The position numbers and the translations under genes were made by a program. DNA of 39,255 nucleotides from Candidatus Poribacteria bacterium. Its GTDB lineage: Bacteria; Poribacteria; WGA-4E; WGA-3G. The stretch's first letter is position 1, and each line of letters opens with the position of its first letter. Shown here piece by piece: positions 16,929 to 24,956 of this stretch. The notes under the pieces were generated by a model. That model made no database searches, was not told the origin of the DNA, and was given only the letters and a program-made list of their open reading frames with translations. Location of the stretch: assembly GCA_028824685.1 (NCBI GenBank), contig JAPPCZ010000033.1:1-39255 (forward strand), read 5' to 3'.

Positions 16929-17299
16929 GCCAACTAAACAGGGCTATTTAGTTTTAAGAATTATCAGTTAATGAGTGTTACTGGTTGTTTATTTCGTAGG
17001 TCGGGTAGAGTGAAGCGACACCCGACACGTCCCTTTTCTGTCAGGTGTCGCTTCACTCTACCCATAAGTGTCAACTTAAGGGTATATCCCATTGTTGGAG
17101 GGGTTTAAAACCCCGATTTAGATGCCAGAATCTCGCAATATCGGGGTTGAAAACCCCTCCAACAAGAGAGAATCCAGCAATTTTTTCTTAAGTTGACACC
17201 TATGGGTGTCGCTTCACTCTACCCGACCTACAGAGGTTATATTGAAATGTGAAAAATATAACAGAAAAAACGAAAACTAAATAACTCTGCCAACTAAAC
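16929..17299. mobile_element. MITE-like element A, copy 3, with perfect 11-bp target duplication
   Basis: The element runs 16940-17288, between direct repeats GCCAACTAAAC at 16929-16939 and 17289-17299. The ends AGGGCTATTTAGTTTT and AAAACTAAATAACTCT are inverted, with two mismatches in 16. The target is the conserved leader upstream of the sigma-fusion promoters, which survives uninterrupted at 13741, so insertion came after the gene duplication. The interior is a long palindrome based on GTAGGTCGGGTAGAGTGAAG and is itself interrupted by a second element at 17067-17200. Confidence 0.75.
17067..17200. mobile_element. Nested MITE-like element B, flanked by TA
   Basis: A 134-bp insertion with inverted ends AGTGTCAACTTAAG and CTTAAGTTGACACC (13 of 14 match), flanked by TA at 17065-17066 and 17201-17202. 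TA duplication is the hallmark of Tc1/mariner and IS630-type transposition. An inner inverted pair TTGGAGGGGTTT and AAACCCCTCCAA resembles the interior of the element at 24216. It lies within element A copy 3. Confidence 0.6.
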
Positions 17300-17307
17300 C
17301 TCACATC

Positions 17308-17335
17308 TTGACAAACCCTCCTGATTTGGTAGAAT
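17308..17335 (+). promoter_or_regulatory. Sigma-70-like promoter block, paralogue 4
   Basis: TTGACA at 17308-17313 and TAGAAT at 17330-17335, spacer 16. It begins nine bases after the target duplication of element A, so the insertion spared the promoter but displaced anything upstream. Confidence 0.6.
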
Positions 17336-17382
17336 AGTATTCACTGTTTCCAGCCATCCAATTTGTAGACATGCAGAATTAT

Positions 17383-17409
17383 GCACCAGTTTTACCCCTA
17401 AGTCGCGTC
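17383..17409 (+). promoter_or_regulatory. ECF-like promoter, paralogue 4
   Basis: GCACCA at 17383-17388 and CGTC at 17406-17409, spacer 17 (GTTTT...AAGTCG). The downstream leader is only about 20 bases and carries the strong ribosome-binding site GGAGGTGATC. Confidence 0.5.
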
Positions 17410-17434
17410 ACTATAAAGCAATCGGAGGTGATCC

Positions 17435-20419
17435 ATGAAAAACGATGATGTTCAACTCATTCATCGTATTCTTGATGGTGATGATACTGCTTTCACCGAA
17501 CTTGTCAAAAAATATCAAAAGTCGGTTCACGCGCTGGCATGGCGAAAAATTGGAGATTTCCACATCGCCGAAGAGATTACACAAGACACTTTCCTGAAAG
17601 CGTATCAGAATTTAGGGGCATTAAAGAAGCCACAGCGTTTTGCCAGTTGGCTTTATGTGATAGCCTCGCGCCGCTGCGTTGCATGGTCGCGTAAAAAGCG
17701 TGTTCGGACGCAGCCGCTTGAAGAGACAAGCAGTCTGCAGGTAGAAAAAGCGACTTACTCGCAATATGTCATTGAAGAAAACGAGCGGACAGCGATAGAA
17801 GCACAGCGAGAAGTCGTCAAAAAGTTACTTGCGAAACTCCCAGAGAGCGAGCGTACGATTATTACGCTACATTACTTCAGCGAGATGTCAAGCGCAGAGA
17901 TTGGTACGTTTTTAGGTGTATCGGCAAATACAATTCGGAGTCGCCTCCGCCGTGCACAACGACGTTTACAAAAGGAGGAAACAATGATAAGAGAAGCACT
18001 CGAACATTTCCAAATTTCACCCAACTTAACCGATAACATCGTGCGAGAGATCGCACGACTTAAACCCGCCGCACCTTCTGGAAGCAAACCTTTGATCCCG
18101 TGGATGATAGGTGCTGCAAGTACAGTTTTGATTGTGCTAATGCTTGGAATAGGTAGTCAATACTTAGCAAATTTTCAGCAGCCTTATAGTTTAGATGCAC
18201 AATCCGAAAGAACAATTGAACTCATTGATACACCAATTGTCCTGAACCTTGAAGTGAAGCCGGATTTTCGGCGTGAGCTTGGTAATCTGAATGCACTTGG
18301 TAAAAGTGATAACCGTGGAGAAAAACCTGATGAAGTTTTATTAGCTTCTGCGCAGGAGGAAGGAGAAGACAAGGTATCTGCACCTAAACAGAAGTGGATC
18401 GAATCTGCACCTACTGCAGGAAGTATGGTAGAAGGTCTACTTGCAACCTCTGAGGGAGTGCTTTACACTTTTTCTGGTGGACATATTTATAGATTGCAAG
18501 ACGATAGTGCTGAATGGAAACACGTTAGCGACATTAGCACACTAACTAACGATTGGCTAATTGACTTTCCTATGGCAGAATGGGATGATACCCTTTATAT
18601 TCTTCCATCTAATAAACTCTTAGCTTCAAAGGACGATGGTAAGACATGGAATATAGTTTACCAATGGCCGAAAGAATATGATACGCCAAATGAATTGTTG
18701 TTAACAGAACAAGCGTTTTATATCATTTTTGACAAGGGTTCTTTCCGTTCTGAAGATAAAGGCAAGACATGGAAAAACATAAACGATGAATTTTCCAGTG
18801 AACCCAATTCTATTGTAACGGTCCAAGATACAGTATTTGCTTTAGCAGGTAATATCTATCGCTGGAACTCCGGTAGTTGGCAACGTTTAGCAGAATTCCC
18901 AGTACCTCAAGCAAAGTCATGTTTTTCCATTACAGCAACGAAAGATAAGTTGTATGCATTCACAATTAACTCTGATTTTGATCCTAACAATGCAGCGGAA
19001 GGAGAACGAGGCTGGTGGATTTTTCGTTCAACTGACATGGGAAATTCGTGGAAAGATATTTCGCCAACACACGTTTGGAAATCAAGAGTGGGGTGGTTAA
19101 TCGATATCAGACTCGTTGCTGCAGGTGAAACGCTTTTGGCAATAGAGCAGGGAATTGTCCGTTCTACCGATGGTGGGGATACATGGATGCCACTACAAGC
19201 ACAAGGTGTTTCACCTACAATGTTTTCTAATTCTCCTGCCTTGGCATTGAACGAGCGTATTTTTTATCTTGGCAGCCCAGATGAAGGACTCCAACGTTCT
19301 ACTGATAGCGGCAAATCATGGGACGTGGTAAATGTTACGCCGGAAATGAGTGGGATAAGTAGTCTAATTGTGTATAAAGAAGATGCTGAAGAGCGGAACA
19401 TGCTTCCGGTAATTTTTGGAAGTATTGGAGATATGCTAAAAACTACTGACCAGGGTAAGTCTTGGAAAACGATTCCGATCGATATGCCGATGACAACATG
19501 GGACAGAGAATACCCACCGGAGATTACTCAGATAGTTAAAGCTGGAGGTGTTATTTATGCAAAAGGTTGCAGCTCTTTTAGTCTTAGTGCTTACGGCAAC
19601 AAAGATACACGTATATATCGCTTATCTACAGATGGCAATAGGTTAGTACCGATTCAAGACATGCCTGTCTTTGACCCATGGATAGCGAGCCAACTATCTC
19701 AAAGAGAACCTACCATGTCAGATGAGGCGTTCGTTGAACAATTGCAAGAAAGATTCTCTGGTGCAACGGTGTTCTTCAGACAATTAGTTAAAAAAAATGA
19801 ACAACAGCAAAGGATACTTCGCCGATCTGGGTTGCGTGGTGCGTTTGCCGTGAGTGGTAACACGTTTTACATAGAATACAACTTTAAGCTTTTCCGATGG
19901 GAACCCGGGGATACAGAATGGCAGGATATCGGTGTTGAAGAAACCGATGAATTATCTTTGGACATAGGAAGAAACCTCAAACTTGCAGTTTCAGGTGGGA
20001 CAGTTTATGTCGGGAAACGGGATGGACACCTCGTTGTATCGTTTGATAGGGGAGATAATTGGATTGACCTTACACCTGCACTACCGTTTTCTGTTGAAGT
20101 TTTCAAAGAGATTGCGGTTGCCGGGTCCACCGTTTTTGTAGCAACAGATGCAGGTATCATTACATCGGATGATGGAAGAAATTGGCGTGCCGTCACCGAT
20201 GCAGAAGGAACGAATCTAATTATGGAACGCTTGGCAGTTGACGGTACAACGCTTTTTGGCATCACTAAAGGGACAGGTATCTATCGCTTGAAAAGTGGTG
20301 TTTGGGAACAGGTTATTTCAGAAATACCAGAAGATGTTACTTCTCTTGCTGTTGATGGAAACACGTTATACGTAGGCACACAAAGCAATGGCATGCTTCA
20401 TTTCACCCTTGAAGAATAA
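17435..20419 (+). CDS. ECF-type sigma factor fused to an Asp-box propeller (paralogue 4)
   Basis: A 994-residue fusion with the same plan as paralogue 3: sigma region 2, region 4 (SEMSSAEIGTFLGVSANTIRS), a helix at about 221-243 and Asp-box turns including ASKDDGKTWNIV, RSEDKGKTWKNI, RSTDMGNSWKDI, RSTDGGDTWMPL, RSTDSGKSWDVV, KTTDQGKSWKTI, VSFDRGDNWIDL and TSDDGRNWRAV. GGAGGTGATC at 17424-17433 directly precedes ATG 17435, the best ribosome-binding site in the window. The in-frame ATG 17984 (codon 184) has AAGGAGG five bases before it. Its transmembrane region is almost identical in DNA to that of paralogue 2, although the sensors are unrelated, which points to recombination between copies. 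Confidence 0.9.
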   Translation: MKNDDVQLIHRILDGDDTAFTELVKKYQKSVHALAWRKIGDFHIAEEITQDTFLKAYQNLGALKKPQRFASWLYVIASRRCVAWSRKKRVRTQPLEETSSLQVEKATYSQYVIEENERTAIEAQREVVKKLLAKLPESERTIITLHYFSEMSSAEIGTFLGVSANTIRSRLRRAQRRLQKEETMIREALEHFQISPNLTDNIVREIARLKPAAPSGSKPLIPWMIGAASTVLIVLMLGIGSQYLANFQQPYSLDAQSERTIELIDTPIVLNLEVKPDFRRELGNLNALGKSDNRGEKPDEVLLASAQEEGEDKVSAPKQKWIESAPTAGSMVEGLLATSEGVLYTFSGGHIYRLQDDSAEWKHVSDISTLTNDWLIDFPMAEWDDTLYILPSNKLLASKDDGKTWNIVYQWPKEYDTPNELLLTEQAFYIIFDKGSFRSEDKGKTWKNINDEFSSEPNSIVTVQDTVFALAGNIYRWNSGSWQRLAEFPVPQAKSCFSITATKDKLYAFTINSDFDPNNAAEGERGWWIFRSTDMGNSWKDISPTHVWKSRVGWLIDIRLVAAGETLLAIEQGIVRSTDGGDTWMPLQAQGVSPTMFSNSPALALNERIFYLGSPDEGLQRSTDSGKSWDVVNVTPEMSGISSLIVYKEDAEERNMLPVIFGSIGDMLKTTDQGKSWKTIPIDMPMTTWDREYPPEITQIVKAGGVIYAKGCSSFSLSAYGNKDTRIYRLSTDGNRLVPIQDMPVFDPWIASQLSQREPTMSDEAFVEQLQERFSGATVFFRQLVKKNEQQQRILRRSGLRGAFAVSGNTFYIEYNFKLFRWEPGDTEWQDIGVEETDELSLDIGRNLKLAVSGGTVYVGKRDGHLVVSFDRGDNWIDLTPALPFSVEVFKEIAVAGSTVFVATDAGIITSDDGRNWRAVTDAEGTNLIMERLAVDGTTLFGITKGTGIYRLKSGVWEQVISEIPEDVTSLAVDGNTLYVGTQSNGMLHFTLEE

Positions 20420-20572
20420 TGTAGTAAGACCTATAATCACAGCAAACCTACTTGTAGAGGTATGTAAAATTTTTGACATGAATACTTTACACACCCACTT
20501 GTAGGCGCGCCCATCCAATGATGTATCATTAATTATAAATCCACTATAGATATCCCAACCAATCCTCACACC

Positions 20573-20600
20573 TTGACAAACCCACCCAATTTGGTAAAAT
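20573..20600 (+). promoter_or_regulatory. Sigma-70-like promoter block, paralogue 5
   Basis: TTGACA at 20573-20578 and TAAAAT at 20595-20600, spacer 16, again within a CTCACACCTTGACAAACC context. The rest of 20420-20572 is a diverged copy of the 3' flank seen after paralogue 3. Confidence 0.6.
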
Positions 20601-20652
20601 AGTACCGTATTTTCTCGGATCGTCCCTCTTAGGAATATTTTTTTTTCGTTAT

Positions 20653-20679
20653 GCACCCGTTTTGCACCTACCCCGCGTC
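20653..20679 (+). promoter_or_regulatory. ECF-like promoter, paralogue 5
   Basis: GCACCC at 20653-20658 and CGTC at 20676-20679, spacer 17. Unlike its sisters the -10 is followed by T rather than A, and the leader to ATG 20772 is about 90 bases. Confidence 0.5.
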
Positions 20680-20771
20680 TTTTAAAGTACAGTAACAATG
20701 TTAGGTGTGTAATCTTTTTTCCTTAATACAAGAGATAACGCTCAAAGTTTGCGCTTATCAGAAGGTGACTT

Positions 20772-23700
20772 ATGAAAAACAACGATATTGAATTAGTCCA
20801 TCGCATCCTTGATGGTGATGAAGCCGCTTTTTCTACCCTTGTTGAAAAATATCAAAAACAGGTTCACGCACTCGCTTGGCGGAAAACCGGTGATTTTCAT
20901 ATTGCTGAAGAAATTACACAGGACACCTTCCTGAAAGCATACCAAAAACTCGCAACGCTGAAAAAACCGAATCGTCTTGCTGGATGGCTTTATGTTATAG
21001 CGACACGCTGCTGCCAAGCTTGGCTACGAAAAAAGCGTATACAGATCGAATCATTAGAGGAAATAGATAATGAAGAGATAGAACCAGAGGCGTACTCCCG
21101 CTATGTCGTGGAAGAAAAAGCGAAAGTAACCGTTGAGGCACAACGCCGAATCGTCAAGAAGCTTCTCGCCACACTGCCAGAGAGTGAGCGCACCGTTATC
21201 ACGCTTCATTACTTCGGCGACATGACGTGTGAAAGAATGAGCGAGTTTTTAGGTGTATCTGCAAACACAATTAAAAGCAGACTCCGTCGTGCACGCAACC
21301 GTTTGAAAAAGGAGGAACCGATGATCCGAGAAGCAATTAGCAACTTTCAAATTTCACCGAGCTTAACCAATAACATCATGCGAGAGGTCAATCGTCTAAA
21401 ACCTGCCGCACCTTCTGTTAGTAAACCTTTGGTGCCGTGGGCAATTGCTGCATCAAGTGCAGTTTTGATTATGTTGATGTTCGGCATAGGCAGCCAATAC
21501 TTAACACAATTTCAGAACCCCTATAGTTTAGATGCTCATGCTGAAAGGATGGTTGAACTCGTTGATGCACCTATTTTCCTAAATTTTGAAGTAAAACCAA
21601 ATATCCGAAATCAACTTGCGAATGCAAATGCACACAATAAAACTGATAATAATGGTCAAAAACTTGATGCGGTTTTATTAGCTGCCGCACAGTCAGAAGG
21701 AGAAGATATTGCTGCCGCCAAACAACAGTGGATTCAGTCTGAACCCATCAGAGGAAGCGAAGTGATTAGCTTGCTTGCAACACCAGAGGGTGAAGTTTAC
21801 GCTTTGGCTGATAGGAATATCTATAAATTGGAAACCGATGGGAAAGGATGGCGACATATCTTTGATACTAATTTACTGGATACTGACTATGAAGGTGAGG
21901 CAGTTATGAAAAAGTGGGGCAATACACTCTATTTGATTCTGTCTACAGACCTCTTCACCTCAAAAGACGATGGCAAAACGTGGGACTTAGTTCACTCATG
22001 GCCAAGAGATCGTTGGTATCCTTTAGAATTGGTGGTAACAGAACAGGCTTTTTATGCTCTTTTTTATATAGGTAACGATGTTCTTCGTTCCGAAGATTCT
22101 GGTAAGACATGGAAGGCAATAAACGGTCAGATAGATAGATTCATTGCTTCAATTGTCAATATACAGAACACGCTGTTTGCAAGGACAAGATATGCCCTCT
22201 ACCGCTTTACCGATGACAACTGGCAACGTTTGGAATTTCCAGTGTCTGTTGGAAAAGTTCGTTCAGTTGCAGCGGCTGAAGAGAAACTATATGTTGTGGC
22301 AGAGGCGAGTGATGATGTGTTAGATTCCGGTAAAGTATCTCAAGGGCAGGAACGTGGTTGGTGGATATTCCGATCAACTGACCTCGGTGATTCATGGGAT
22401 GATATAACGCCAACAAACGCTTGGGCTGTAAAAGGGTTGCCGCCTCGTCTCCAACTTTTTGCTGTTGGTGAAACACTTCTGGCGATGGAACATGGTATAG
22501 TTAGCTCTCCCGATAGTGGAAACACATGGTTTACACCACAATTATCGGGTCCTACGCCTTCAATTCATCCTGATGTAAGCTTTAAAGCTGTAGAAGCAGT
22601 AAACGAAGATGTTTTTTATGTTAGTGGGAGAAACGGACTGCATCGTTCCACTAATAGTGGTAAATCATGGAATCAAGTTAATATCACTACGGATAAGAGC
22701 AAATTAGAGGCTTTAATCGCGTATAAAAGGAACGATAAAAAGCATGACATACCTCCAACGCTCTATGCAAGATATGATGGAAGGATCGCAAAAACTTCCG
22801 ATGAAGGCAAGTCTTGGCATGCTGTTCAAATAGAAATTCCGATGACGGACCCTGATAGAGAAAAAGCACCAGATATTACGCATATAACCAAATCTGACGG
22901 TATTCTCTACGCAAAGGGTGGTGGCTCTTTTAACAGAAGCAAAACACATATATATCGCGTATCTACAGACGGTAATATGCTTGTGCCGATTCAAGGCATG
23001 CCCATCTTCGACTCACTGAGATCATATAGCGATTCGGGCAAAATATTGGATAACCGATTTAACATTTCAGATAAATCGGTCCTTGAACAGATGCAAGAGG
23101 AGATTCCTGGCGCAACTCAGCTCTTCAAACAGTTAATACAAACAGACCGTGAAAATCAGTTTAAACTTTTTAGAGTTGCCCAGCGTAGTCCGTTTGCTGT
23201 CAGTGGTGACACATTCTATATGGAATACAATTATAAACTATTCCGATGGAAACCCGGTGATACTGAATGGCACGATACTGGACAGGAAGAAACTGTTGAA
23301 TTAACTTTAGACACGGCAGGGAAAGCTCCTAAACTTGCTGTTTCAGGAGATACTGTCTACTTTGGCAAACGGGATGGACACCTTGTTCAATCATTAGATG
23401 CAGGACATAATTGGAAAGATATTCCTTTGGACTTTATATTTTCTACACCTATTCAAGCCTTCAAAGATATTGTGTTTACGGGTTCTACGGTGTATGTGGC
23501 AACGGACGTAGGTGTCGCTGCATCAGATGCAGGAAAACATTGGCATGCGATCACCGATGCAGTAGGAACACACCTCATTATGGAACGCTTGGCTGTTGAT
23601 GGCACAAAGGTTTACGGTGTTACTAAAGAAACAGGGATCTATCGTTTGGAAAGCGGCACTTGGGAACAGGTTGTCCCAAAGATACCTGATAACGTTATTT

Positions 23701-23777
23701 CTCTTGCTGCTGATGGGAACACATTATACGTAGGCACGCAAAATCGCGGCATGCTTCATTATAATATTGAAGAATAA
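20772..23777 (+). CDS. ECF-type sigma factor fused to an Asp-box propeller (paralogue 5)
   Basis: A 1001-residue fusion: sigma region 2 (with ATRCCQAWLRKKR), region 4 close to that of paralogue 2 (MSEFLGVSANTIKSRLRRAR), a helix at about 220-243 (PWAIAASSAVLIMLMFGIG) and Asp-box turns TSKDDGKTWDLV, RSEDSGKTWKAI, RSTDLGDSWDDI, SSPDSGNTWFTP, RSTNSGKSWNQV, KTSDEGKSWHAV and QSLDAGHNWKDI. AAGGTGA precedes ATG 20772. The in-frame ATG 21321 (codon 184) follows AAGGAGG by five bases. Its sigma part resembles paralogue 2 while its sensor resembles paralogues 3 and 4, so the gene looks mosaic. It closes the tandem array; no terminator is obvious before the insertion sequence at 23908. Confidence 0.9.
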   Translation: MKNNDIELVHRILDGDEAAFSTLVEKYQKQVHALAWRKTGDFHIAEEITQDTFLKAYQKLATLKKPNRLAGWLYVIATRCCQAWLRKKRIQIESLEEIDNEEIEPEAYSRYVVEEKAKVTVEAQRRIVKKLLATLPESERTVITLHYFGDMTCERMSEFLGVSANTIKSRLRRARNRLKKEEPMIREAISNFQISPSLTNNIMREVNRLKPAAPSVSKPLVPWAIAASSAVLIMLMFGIGSQYLTQFQNPYSLDAHAERMVELVDAPIFLNFEVKPNIRNQLANANAHNKTDNNGQKLDAVLLAAAQSEGEDIAAAKQQWIQSEPIRGSEVISLLATPEGEVYALADRNIYKLETDGKGWRHIFDTNLLDTDYEGEAVMKKWGNTLYLILSTDLFTSKDDGKTWDLVHSWPRDRWYPLELVVTEQAFYALFYIGNDVLRSEDSGKTWKAINGQIDRFIASIVNIQNTLFARTRYALYRFTDDNWQRLEFPVSVGKVRSVAAAEEKLYVVAEASDDVLDSGKVSQGQERGWWIFRSTDLGDSWDDITPTNAWAVKGLPPRLQLFAVGETLLAMEHGIVSSPDSGNTWFTPQLSGPTPSIHPDVSFKAVEAVNEDVFYVSGRNGLHRSTNSGKSWNQVNITTDKSKLEALIAYKRNDKKHDIPPTLYARYDGRIAKTSDEGKSWHAVQIEIPMTDPDREKAPDITHITKSDGILYAKGGGSFNRSKTHIYRVSTDGNMLVPIQGMPIFDSLRSYSDSGKILDNRFNISDKSVLEQMQEEIPGATQLFKQLIQTDRENQFKLFRVAQRSPFAVSGDTFYMEYNYKLFRWKPGDTEWHDTGQEETVELTLDTAGKAPKLAVSGDTVYFGKRDGHLVQSLDAGHNWKDIPLDFIFSTPIQAFKDIVFTGSTVYVATDVGVAASDAGKHWHAITDAVGTHLIMERLAVDGTKVYGVTKETGIYRLESGTWEQVVPKIPDNVISLAADGNTLYVGTQNRGMLHYNIEE

Positions 23778-23948
23778 ATAACGTGAGATCGGAGTAAGAG
23801 ATGTGAAGTTCTTAATGCTCAAATTCTACTCTTATACCGTATTAACGTGATTTTTCTTGTATATATATTTTCTCAGATATGTTATTGTGAACAGAAAAAA
23901 AGAACGCAATAAGTCGTTTTGGACTTGGATTTTTTTAGATTTTTCACG

Positions 23949-24668
23949 TTATACTTTCGGTGAGAAACTTCTCAAGATGTTGGTTTCTCGGTAGTTATAT
24001 TTATAGCATGCCTCTGCGAGATACAGAGGCGTGTATCTTGTTGAGTAGTGATGGTGTTGTCCATACCATGCTCTCTTGACGAAAGACCAAAAGCCTTCCA
24101 TCGTATTGGTATGGATGTCGCCAATCTCCCATTTCTCACTACGATTAAGTGTCTCGTGTTTCATTTCCTTACCGATTTCGTTGTAGCCTCTATACTGATC
24201 GGTAATGACAACCTATCTCATAAATAGTTGGAGGGCTTTGAAAGCCCGATTTCAAAATCCTGTAGGAGCGATCTCCGAATCGCGACCATTGGAATGAATG
24301 TCGGGAATCGGAGTTCCCTCCTACAAAGAGAATCAACTAATAATGAACCAACAAATCCTATTTATGAGATACGCTCAAGTTCAGAACCTTCGGTATTGAC
24401 GAATCTGTTGATGAAGTCGGAGATCGTCTCACCAGTGACGTTGGATACGAGTTGTGCGACGACGTGTCCACCCCGTGCAACTGCGCCCAGCACGGCAATC
24501 GTGGCAGTTCCAGCGTCCGACACGCCCAATCTCGTGTTCGTTTCGCTTTCGGACGTTTAGACTTTCACAATGCGGACATTTTGGCGATTCTTTCCATCGG
24601 AGTCGCTCCAGATATTCGATGCAATCCGCTTGCGTTGAGAACGTCTTCATCACCTTAATTAGATCCAT
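23949..24668 (-). pseudogene. ISXO2-like transposase, interrupted and frameshifted
   Basis: The N-terminus starts at ATG 24668 behind GGAGG (MDLIKVMKTFSTQADC) and carries the zinc ribbon CPHC...CHDC of IS1595 transposases. After that the frame is lost, and part of the family's next segment seems to be missing. A second frame resumes with LGAVARGGHVVAQLVSN. The third piece, VVITDQYRGYNEIGKE then IHTNTMEGFWSFVKRAWYG and HHHYS, is the catalytic C-terminus with the HTNxxEGFW motif. A 154-bp element sits between pieces two and three. With at least two lesions it cannot make active enzyme. Confidence 0.8.
24216..24369. mobile_element. MITE-like element C, flanked by TA, inside the transposase
   Basis: Inverted ends TCTCATAAATAG (24216-24227) and CTATTTATGAGA (24358-24369) with TA on each side (24214-24215, 24370-24371). 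The interior begins GTTGGAGGGCTTTGAAAGCC, like the interior of element B. Its right end occurs again alone, inverted, near 35736-35776, where a roughly 38-base match ends in the same CTATTTATGAGATAGG. Confidence 0.65.
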
Positions 24669-24956
24669 CAGAAAATCCTCCTGTTTTTTGGAGTTGCTTT
24701 TTCTGATAGTTTCTGATAGTTTCCGATACAATATCAGATAAGTGTGAACCAGAAAAGCGACTCGCTTTTTTGCGTTTCAAATAGGGGGTTGATACCCCCT
24801 ATTTTCTTACCGATATTATACTATGAAAACCCTTTCTGTACAAGGATTTAGCGCACTTTTTCCAACTTTTCTTAAGTCCAAAACGACTTATTCCGAAATA
24901 TTATACCTTGCAAAGATCCAATTGTCAAAACAAGAAATTCATGAATTTGACACCTT

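Larger units (their letters stand above)
23908..24892 (-). mobile_element. Decayed IS1595-type insertion sequence
   Basis: The perfect inverted ends AATAAGTCGTTTTGGACTT (23908-23926) and its complement (24874-24892) enclose 985 bases with remnants of an ISXO2-like transposase on the minus strand. Size and transposase type fit the IS1595 family. No clear 8-base target duplication remains. The hairpin ATAGGGGGT-TGAT-ACCCCCTAT at 24781-24802 lies upstream of the transposase and could stop transcription from outside. A smaller element has inserted at 24216-24369. Confidence 0.75.

Noticed and set aside
20420..20571. Possible small gene between paralogues 4 and 5
   Set aside because: The sequence is a diverged copy of the flank after paralogue 3, and no frame is plausible.
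24228..24741. Several plus-strand frames in the insertion sequence
   Set aside because: They are the antisense of the transposase remnants and of element C.
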